Shown here: positions 35,044 through 40,179 of the stretch, one piece after another
Layout of the letters: every line of letters begins with the position of its first letter
How positions within the stretch are numbered: position 1 is the first letter of the stretch
Assembly: GCA_001418405.1 (NCBI GenBank)
Contig: LIQL01000002.1
Span: forward strand, 1 to 40,179
Reading direction: 5' to 3'
Length of the DNA: 40,179 nucleotides
DNA from: Streptomyces diastatochromogenes
Lineage (GTDB): Bacteria; Actinomycetota; Actinomycetes; Streptomycetales; Streptomycetaceae
Program-made: the position numbers and the translations under genes
Notes under the pieces: generated by a model
Databases searched by the model: none
What the model was told of the DNA's origin: nothing
What the model saw: the letters and a program-made list of their open reading frames with translations, nothing else

Positions 35044-35478
35044 TCAGCCCTCGACCGTGATGCCCATGGAACGGGCGGTGCCGGCGATGATCTTCGACGC
35101 GGCGTCCAGGTCGTTGGCGTTCAGGTCGGGCATCTTGGTCGTGGCGATCTCGCGGACCTGCGCCTCGGTGATCTTGGCGACCTTGGTCTTGTGCGGCTCG
35201 CCGGAGCCCTTCTCCACGCCCGCGGCCTTCAGGATGAGCTTCGCGGCCGGCGGGGTCTTGGTGACGAAGGTGAAGGAACGGTCTTCGTAGACCGTGATCT
35301 CCACCGGCACGACCATGCCACGCTGCGACTCGGTCGCGGCGTTGTAGGCCTTGCAGAACTCCATGATGTTGACGCCGTGCTGACCCAGCGCGGGGCCGAC
35401 CGGCGGAGCCGGGTTCGCGGCACCGGCCTGGATCTGGAGCTTGATAAGCCCCGTGACCTTCTTCTTCTTGGGAGGCAT
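35044..35478 (-). CDS. rplK: 50S ribosomal protein L11
   Basis: GTPase-centre protein needed for RelA activation and the thiostrepton target site. It is 144 residues ([46 protein letters not shown]). The Pro-rich segment ([11 protein letters not shown]) that lines the thiostrepton cleft is unaltered. It starts 109 nt before rplA and 166 nt after nusG. Confidence 0.98.
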
Positions 35479-35517
35479 GCTCTCTCCGGGTCCTAGTGAG
35501 AGGTGGTTCGCCCCGCA

Positions 35518-35533
35518 ATCCGGTCATCCGGAT
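35518..35533 (-). other. Hairpin in the rplK leader
   Basis: Perfect 6-bp stem ATCCGG / CCGGAT with a 4-nt loop, 40 nt upstream of rplK. It is a possible L1 autoregulation site, but the known L1-site sequence was not recognised. Confidence 0.35.
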
Positions 35534-35549
35534 GGAGGCATACCGCACC

Positions 35550-35577
35550 ACGATAACGGGTACTGTCGTGCGGCCAA
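35550..35577 (-). promoter_or_regulatory. Candidate rplK promoter
   Basis: -35 TTGGCC (35572-35577), 16-nt spacer, -10 TATCGT (35550-35555). The -35 box overlaps the U-tract of the nusG terminator. Confidence 0.35.
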
Positions 35578-35618
35578 AAACCGCGCAGGTCAGACCGGCT
35601 CTGCGCCGGTCTGACCTG
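35571..35618 (-). terminator. Terminator after nusG
   Basis: Perfect 14-bp stem (CAGGTCAGACCGGC / GCCGGTCTGACCTG) with a 5-nt loop, followed by CGCGGTTTTTGG. It begins 27 nt after the nusG stop and separates secE-nusG from rplK-rplA. Confidence 0.85.
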
Positions 35619-35644
35619 GTCGGTGGCTGGAGGTCCGGAAGAAC

Positions 35645-36529
35645 CTAGTTCTTCTGGATCTGGTCGAAGCTCAGCTCGACCGGGGTCTCGCGGCCGAAGA
35701 TCTCCACCAGACCCTTGACCTTCTTCGAGTCGGCGTTGATCTCGTTGATCGTGGCCTGAAGCGTCGCGAACGGACCGTCGGTGACGGTGACGGAGTCGCC
35801 CACCTCGAAGTCCAGCACCTGGACCTCGACCTTGCGGGACGGCGCCGGCTTGCCCTCGGCCGCGGCGGCCTCCTTGGCGGCCTTCTCCTCCGCCTCCGGC
35901 GCGAGCATCTTGACGATCTCGTCCAGGGTCAGCGGGTACGGGTCGTAGGCGTTGCCGACGAAGCCGGTGACGCCCGGGGTGTTGCGGACGACGCCCCAGG
36001 ACTCGTTGGTCAGGTCCATGCGCACCAGCACGTAGCCCGGAAGCTTGTTCTGGCGGACGGTACGGCGGTCACCGTTCTTGATCTGCACTACCTCTTCCTG
36101 CGGCACCTCGGCCTGGAAGATGTAGTCCTCGACGTTCAGCGACACGGCGCGCTGTTCGAGGTTGGTCTTCACGCGGTTCTCGTAGCCCGCGTAGGTGTGG
36201 ATGACGTACCACTCGCCGGGGAGCCCGCGCAGCTCGTCACGGAGGGCGGCCACCGGGTCGACCGGCTCCTGCTCCTCGACGTCCTCGGAAGCCTCGTCGG
36301 CCTCCTCGTCCTCGACGTGCACGGCGGCCGCCTCGGCGGGCTCGCCGGCGTCGGCGTCCTCGGCGTCCAGCTCGTCGACGTCGTCCGCGCCCGCGACGAT
36401 GTCCGCGGCGGCGTCCTCGTCAGCGATGGCCGCAGCCTCCCCCTCGACCTCGGCCGAGACGGCCTCGTCAACCTCGGCCTCTGCAGCCGCGACGGGCTTG
36501 GCGGCGTCGTTCAGGTTCGGGTCAGACAC
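35645..36529 (-). CDS. nusG: Transcription termination/antitermination factor NusG
   Basis: Binds RNA polymerase and links it to Rho or to S10. The GTG at 36529 gives 294 residues beginning [14 protein letters not shown]; the TTG at 36553 has no ribosome site. Residues about 1-105 are an Ala/Glu/Asp-rich, probably disordered extension. The NGN domain follows ([22 protein letters not shown]). An acidic insert (about 217-236) and the KOW domain ([25 protein letters not shown]) end the protein. E. coli NusG is about 181 residues. Confidence 0.96.
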   Translation of the reverse strand: MSDPNLNDAAKPVAAAEAEVDEAVSAEVEGEAAAIADEDAAADIVAGADDVDELDAEDADAGEPAEAAAVHVEDEEADEASEDVEEQEPVDPVAALRDELRGLPGEWYVIHTYAGYENRVKTNLEQRAVSLNVEDYIFQAEVPQEEVVQIKNGDRRTVRQNKLPGYVLVRMDLTNESWGVVRNTPGVTGFVGNAYDPYPLTLDEIVKMLAPEAEEKAAKEAAAAEGKPAPSRKVEVQVLDFEVGDSVTVTDGPFATLQATINEINADSKKVKGLVEIFGRETPVELSFDQIQKN

Positions 36530-36601
36530 GTGGCTGCTTCTTCCTTGCTTCAAGGGGTTGAACGTGCGAAGGGCCGCCCCGCAGAGGCACCCTCCGCGGG
36601 A

Positions 36602-36898
36602 TCAGCCGAAGACGTACCCGACGACTCGGTTGATTCCCAAGTCAATCACGGTTACGAGACCGATGACGATGGCCACGAAGACGATCACCACGGTGGTGTA
36701 CGACGACAGCTGGCTGCGCGTCGGCCAGACGACCTTACGCAGTTCCGCGATGACCTGACGGTAGAAGAGCGCGAGCCGTGCGAAGGGCCCCTTCTTGCCG
36801 CGCTTGCCACCGCGGCGGGGCTTCTTCTCGGATTCCGCGGCGTCCTCTTCGGAACGACCGCGCTCAGGCATGTCGATGGAGCCCAGGGCGTCCGTCAC
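36602..36898 (-). CDS. secE: Preprotein translocase subunit SecE
   Basis: Clamp subunit of SecYEG. The 98 residues have a charged cytoplasmic N-terminus (KKPRRGGKRGKKG), the amphipathic motif LFYRQVIAELRKVVWPTRSQL and one membrane helix (TVVIVFVAIVIGLVTVIDLG). This is the short, single-helix form. The start is GTG with a TGAGGA site. It lies between tRNA-Trp and nusG; the 72-nt secE-nusG gap holds GC-rich hairpins. Confidence 0.97.
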   Translation of the reverse strand: MTDALGSIDMPERGRSEEDAAESEKKPRRGGKRGKKGPFARLALFYRQVIAELRKVVWPTRSQLSSYTTVVIVFVAIVIGLVTVIDLGINRVVGYVFG

Positions 36899-36977
36899 TC
36901 GTCCTCACCTGAATCCGGGTCGTGGCCGTGCCGCGCCCGGCCCGGCCGCACGGCGGTGCATTTCGTACGTACGCGTG

Positions 36978-37003
36978 CACGCACTCGGTGATGACAGTGC
37001 GTG
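36978..37003 (-). terminator. Stem-loop after tRNA-Trp
   Basis: Perfect 8-bp stem CACGCACT / AGTGCGTG with a 10-nt loop, starting 3 nt beyond the tRNA 3' end. It probably guides tRNA 3' processing or partial termination before secE. Confidence 0.6.
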
Positions 37004-37006
37004 TAG

Positions 37007-37079
37007 CAGGGCCGGAGGGACTTGAACCCCCAACCGCTGGTTTTGGAGACCAGTGCTCTACCAATTGAGCTACGACCCT
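37007..37079 (-). tRNA. tRNA-Trp (anticodon CCA)
   Basis: 73 nt. The acceptor AGGGTCG pairs with CGGCCCT and the discriminator is G. The anticodon loop is CTCCAAA with anticodon CCA, and the T-loop is TTCAAGT. The 3' CCA is not encoded. It lies upstream of secE in the same direction, as in other Streptomyces as far as I recall. Confidence 0.97.
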
Positions 37080-37092
37080 TTGTGGTTCCCCC

Positions 37093-37098
37093 AACCTA
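37093..37098 (-). promoter_or_regulatory. Candidate -10 box of tRNA-Trp
   Basis: TAGGTT lies 14 nt upstream of the tRNA 5' end. No convincing -35 box lies at the expected distance. Confidence 0.35.
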
Positions 37099-37256
37099 CC
37101 GCATGCGGACGACTGCACTATGTCGTGTCATCGTGCGCCGCGGCGACCCGGTGGGAGCCAACGGTCAGCGAGTGTACGTGGTTCGGGGCCGGGCGTCGAA
37201 CAGGAACCTCCCGTACCGCCCTGCAAACCCGTGCAACGCGGTCGCGCCCGGTCTGC

Positions 37257-37262
37257 AACGAT
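37257..37262 (+). promoter_or_regulatory. Candidate -10 box for leaderless aspC
   Basis: AACGAT ends 6 nt before the ATG at 37269. Transcription would begin at or near the start codon. No Shine-Dalgarno sequence is visible, which fits a leaderless mRNA. Confidence 0.35.
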
Positions 37263-37268
37263 GCCCCT

Positions 37269-38504
37269 ATGAGCGCTGCCACTCCCTCTGCATCGTCCCC
37301 CGCCGACCGCCGGGTTTCCGTGCGCGTCGGTTCGATCTCCGAGTCCGCCACCCTCGCCGTCGACGCCAAGGCCAAGGCACTCAAGGCCGCCGGGCGTCCG
37401 GTGATCGGCTTCGGGGCCGGCGAGCCCGACTTCCCCACGCCCGACTACATCGTCGAGGCGGCGGTCGAGGCCTGCCGCAACCCGAAGTTCCACCGCTACA
37501 CCCCCGCCGGCGGCCTCCCCGAGCTGAAGTCGGCGATCGCGGCGAAGACGCTGCGCGACTCCGGCTACGAGATCGAAGCCGCGAACGTCCTGGTCACCAA
37601 CGGTGGCAAGCAGGCCATCTACGAGGCGTTCGCGGCCATCCTGGACCCGGGCGACGAGGTCATCGTCCCGGCGCCGTACTGGACCACCTACCCCGAGTCG
37701 ATCCGGCTCGCGGGCGGTGTGCCGGTCGACGTGGTCGCCGACGAGACCACCGGATACCGGGTCTCCGTCGAGCAGTTGGAGGCGGCCCGCACCGAGCGCA
37801 CCAAGGTGCTGCTGTTCGTCTCGCCGTCGAACCCGACCGGTGCGGTCTACCCCCGCGAGCAGGTCGAGGCGATCGGCCGCTGGGCCGCCGAGCACGGCCT
37901 GTGGGTGCTGACCGACGAGATCTACGAGCACCTGGTCTACGGCGACGCGGAGTTCTCCTCGCTGCCGGTCGTGGTGCCGGAGCTGCGCGAGAAGTGCATC
38001 GTCGTCAACGGCGTGGCGAAGACGTACGCGATGACCGGCTGGCGGGTGGGCTGGGCCATCGGCCCCAAGGACGTCATCAAGGCGGCCACCAACCTCCAGT
38101 CGCACGCCACCTCCAACGTCTCCAACGTGGCGCAGGTGGCGGCCATCGCGGCGGTCAGCGGTGACCTGACGGCCGTCGAGGAGATGAAGGTCGCCTTCGA
38201 CCGGCGCCGCAAGACCATCGTGCGGATGCTCAACGAGATCGACGGCGTGCTCTGCCCGGAGCCGGAGGGCGCGTTCTACGCGTACCCGTCGGTCAAGGGG
38301 CTGCTGGGCAAGGAGATCCGCGGCAAGCGCCCGCAGTCCAGCGTCGAGCTGGCCGAGCTGATCCTGGAGGAGGCGGAGGTCGCCGTCGTCCCGGGTGAAG
38401 CCTTCGGCACCCCCGGCTACCTGCGTCTTTCGTACGCCCTGGGCGACGAGGACCTGGTCGAGGGCGTCTCGCGGATCCAGAAGCTGCTGGCGGAGGCGAA
38501 GTAG
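37269..38504 (+). CDS. aspC: PLP-dependent class I aminotransferase (aspartate type)
   Basis: Transfers the amino group between aspartate/glutamate and keto acids. It is 411 residues, with [14 protein letters not shown], the substrate/PLP contacts N188 (SPSNPTG), D216 (LTDEIYE) and the PLP lysine K251 ([16 protein letters not shown]). The C-terminal Arg lies in GYLRLSYAL. The sequence fits the Igamma aspartate aminotransferase group; a related specificity cannot be excluded. The ATG at 37269 has no ribosome site. A 3-codon frame (ATG CCC CTA TGA) overlaps it. A textbook terminator follows. Confidence 0.9.
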   Translation: MSAATPSASSPADRRVSVRVGSISESATLAVDAKAKALKAAGRPVIGFGAGEPDFPTPDYIVEAAVEACRNPKFHRYTPAGGLPELKSAIAAKTLRDSGYEIEAANVLVTNGGKQAIYEAFAAILDPGDEVIVPAPYWTTYPESIRLAGGVPVDVVADETTGYRVSVEQLEAARTERTKVLLFVSPSNPTGAVYPREQVEAIGRWAAEHGLWVLTDEIYEHLVYGDAEFSSLPVVVPELREKCIVVNGVAKTYAMTGWRVGWAIGPKDVIKAATNLQSHATSNVSNVAQVAAIAAVSGDLTAVEEMKVAFDRRRKTIVRMLNEIDGVLCPEPEGAFYAYPSVKGLLGKEIRGKRPQSSVELAELILEEAEVAVVPGEAFGTPGYLRLSYALGDEDLVEGVSRIQKLLAEAK

Positions 38505-38532
38505 CCGCGTAGCGCGGCGCGGTCAGCCGCTC

Positions 38533-38575
38533 GGCGTGCGGGGTCGGACCGTCGTCCGGCCCCGCACGCCTTTTT
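38533..38575 (+). terminator. Intrinsic terminator of aspC
   Basis: A 17-bp stem with one G-U pair and a 4-nt loop, followed by TTTTT. It begins 28 nt after the aspC stop and is the most canonical terminator in the window. Confidence 0.92.
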
Positions 38576-38626
38576 GGTGGTCCCTCCGTTCGGGGCGGGG
38601 CCTATGCCGGCGGGCGGCGGGTGCGG

Positions 38627-38632
38627 CAGTAT
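38627..38632 (+). promoter_or_regulatory. Candidate -10 box for leaderless add
   Basis: CAGTAT ends 6 nt before the ATG at 38639, the same spacing seen for aspC. No Shine-Dalgarno sequence precedes this ATG. Confidence 0.35.
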
Positions 38633-38638
38633 CTGCGG

Positions 38639-39667
38639 ATGGAGCGTGTTCGTGATCTGCGTCAACTGCCGAAGGCCCACCTGCACCTGCACTTCACCGG
38701 CTCGATGCGACCGGCGACGCTGCTGGACCTCGCCGACAAGTACGGCGTCCATCTGCCGGAGGCGCTCACGAGCGGGAAGCCGCCCCGGCTGAGCGCCACC
38801 GACGAACGCGGCTGGTTCCGCTTCCAACGGCTCTACGACATCGCACGGTCCTGCCTGCGCTCCCCCGAGGACATCCAGCGGTTGGTGCGCGAGGCGGCGC
38901 AGGAGGACGTCCGGGACGGCTCCCGCTGGCTGGAGATCCAGGTCGACCCGACCTCGTACGCGCCGCGGCTGGGCGGGCTGATCCCGGCCCTGGAGATCAT
39001 CCTGGACGCGGTGGACCGGGCCTCCCGCGACACCGGGCTGGGCATCCGCGTCCTGGTGGCGGCGAACCGGATGAAGCACCCGTTGGACGCCCGCACGCTG
39101 GCCCGGCTGGCCGTGCGCTACGCCGACCGCGGGGTGGTCGGCTTCGGACTCTCCAACGACGAACGCCGCGGCCTCGCCCGGGACTTCGACCGGGCCTTCG
39201 CCATCGCCCGGGACGGCGGCCTGCTCTCCGCGCCGCACGGCGGCGAGCTGTCCGGGCCGGCGAGCGTCCGGGACTGCCTGGACGACCTGCACGCCGCCCG
39301 GATCGGGCACGGGGTGCGGGCCGCGGAGGATCCGGTGCTGCTGCGCCGGCTGGCGTCCCGCGGTGTGACCTGCGAGGTGTGCCCGGCGTCCAACGTGGCG
39401 CTGGGCGTCTACGGGAAGCAGGAGGACGTGCCGCTGCGGACGTTCTACGAGGCGGGGGTGCCGATGGCGCTGGGCGCCGACGACCCGCTGCTGTTCGGCG
39501 CGCGCCTGGCCGCCCAGTACGAGATCGCGCGCACCGCGCACGCCTTCACCGACGCCGAGTTGGCCGAACTGGCCCGGCAGTCCGTGCGGGCCTCCCGGGC
39601 GCCCGAGGAGGTGCGGCGGGCGGTGCTGGCGGACGTCGACGCCTGGCTGGCCGCCCCGGTGCCCTAG
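38639..39667 (+). CDS. add: Adenosine deaminase family protein
   Basis: Zinc-dependent amidohydrolase of 342 residues that probably deaminates adenosine or a related purine. The metal/catalytic residues are present: H16 and H18 (HLHLHFTGS), HGGE, IGHGVR and GADDP. The Asp/Glu that follows HxHL in classical adenosine deaminases and contacts the ribose 5'-OH is Thr20 here. That suggests a changed substrate, for example another nucleoside; aminodeoxyfutalosine of the Streptomyces menaquinone pathway is one possibility. The GTG at 38621 is an alternative start. It converges on murB with a 26-nt gap. Confidence 0.85.
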   Translation: MERVRDLRQLPKAHLHLHFTGSMRPATLLDLADKYGVHLPEALTSGKPPRLSATDERGWFRFQRLYDIARSCLRSPEDIQRLVREAAQEDVRDGSRWLEIQVDPTSYAPRLGGLIPALEIILDAVDRASRDTGLGIRVLVAANRMKHPLDARTLARLAVRYADRGVVGFGLSNDERRGLARDFDRAFAIARDGGLLSAPHGGELSGPASVRDCLDDLHAARIGHGVRAAEDPVLLRRLASRGVTCEVCPASNVALGVYGKQEDVPLRTFYEAGVPMALGADDPLLFGARLAAQYEIARTAHAFTDAELAELARQSVRASRAPEEVRRAVLADVDAWLAAPVP

Positions 39668-39693
39668 CGGCCCGGGCGGCCGGCCAGGGGCGC

Positions 39694-40179
39694 CTACAGG
39701 CTGACGCCGACCGTCACCGGCTCGTTGACGAGGGTCACCCCGAAGGCGTCGTGCACGCCGTCGCGGACCTCGCGGGCCAACGCGAGCAGGTCCTCGGTGG
39801 TGGCCCGGCCGCGATTGGTGAGGGCCAGGGTGTGCTTGGTGGAGATCCGGGCCGGGCCGCTGCCGTAGCCCTTGGTGAAGCCGGCCCGGTCGATGAGCCA
39901 GGCCGCGGAGGTCTTCACCCGGCCGTCGCCGTCCGGGAAGGCCGGCGGCGCGGCGTCCGGGCCGAGCCGGTCGTGGACCCGCCGGACGAGGTCGTCGTGC
40001 TCGTCCTCGGTGAGGACGGGGTTGGTGAAGAAGGAGCCGGCCGACCAGGTGTCGTGGTCGTCGGGGTCCAGCACCATGCCCTTGCCGGCCCGCAGCGCCA
40101 GGACGGTCTTGCGGGCGACGGCGAGCGGCACCCGGTCCCCGACGCCGACGCCGAGGGCGCGGGCCGTCTGGTCGTACCT
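39694..40179 (-). CDS. murB: UDP-N-acetylenolpyruvoylglucosamine reductase, C-terminal part
   Basis: FAD-dependent reductase of peptidoglycan precursor synthesis. Only the last 161 residues lie in the window; the frame is open to the right edge. The catalytic-serine motif GSFFTNP, the segment [16 protein letters not shown] and the terminal Glu in NEPVTVG are visible, all expected for the MurB C-terminal domain. Confidence 0.93.
   Translation of the reverse strand, partial: RYDQTARALGVGVGDRVPLAVARKTVLALRAGKGMVLDPDDHDTWSAGSFFTNPVLTEDEHDDLVRRVHDRLGPDAAPPAFPDGDGRVKTSAAWLIDRAGFTKGYGSGPARISTKHTLALTNRGRATTEDLLALAREVRDGVHDAFGVTLVNEPVTVGVSL

Overview
The window is a chromosomal housekeeping segment from a high-GC actinomycete, almost certainly Streptomyces or a close Streptomycetaceae relative. 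The evidence is the very GC-rich codon use, many GTG starts and one TTG start, the Streptomyces-type protein sequences (RpoB numbering, the EF-Tu, S12 and L7/L12 sequences, and a NusG with a long acidic N-terminus), and the gene order. I see no insertion sequence, prophage, CRISPR array, rRNA gene or biosynthetic cluster.

Layout. Nearly everything lies on the minus strand, so it is transcribed from high to low coordinates. At the right end are a 5'-truncated murB (minus) and, converging on it, two plus-strand genes: a class I aminotransferase (aspC-like) and an adenosine-deaminase-family enzyme. Leftward on the minus strand come tRNA-Trp, secE-nusG, rplK-rplA, a lipoprotein gene, rplJ-rplL, rpoB-rpoC, a DUF1707/DUF4190 membrane protein gene with an apparent frameshift, and the str operon rpsL-rpsG-fusA-tuf. 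Next are the S10 operon (rpsJ-rplC-rplD-rplW-rplB-rpsS-rplV-rpsC-rplP-rpmC-rpsQ) and the spc operon (rplN-rplX-rplE-rpsN-rpsH-rplF-rplR-rpsE-rpmD-rplO). The segment ends with secY-adk-map and the alpha operon (infA-rpmJ-rpsM-rpsK-rpsD-rpoA-rplQ), followed by truA.

Together these genes make about half of the ribosomal proteins, the RNA polymerase core (alpha, beta, beta'), the elongation factors EF-Tu and EF-G, IF-1, the SecY/SecE translocon core, N-terminal Met removal, adenylate balance and a tRNA pseudouridine synthase. Seven adjacent gene pairs overlap as TGATG or TAATG, which suggests translational coupling.

The less ordinary content is in the non-coding spacers. Almost every operon boundary carries a long, often perfect, stem-loop, and several leaders look regulatory. 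A 29-bp element (27/29 identical) sits 50-56 nt upstream of both rpsL and rpsJ. It can be read either as a hairpin or as a leader peptide, and its one core difference is synonymous in the open frame. The rplN leader holds two mutually exclusive hairpins. The rplJ leader contains a canonical attenuator. The rplJ-rplL spacer folds into a branched structure that pairs the rplJ stop codon. The rpoB leader is long and structured, with two candidate promoters. A perfect 20-bp inverted repeat lies at the window's left edge across the truA stop codon. I found no clear multi-gene novel system. The best candidates for something undescribed are the twin rpsL/rpsJ leader element and the rplN leader switch.
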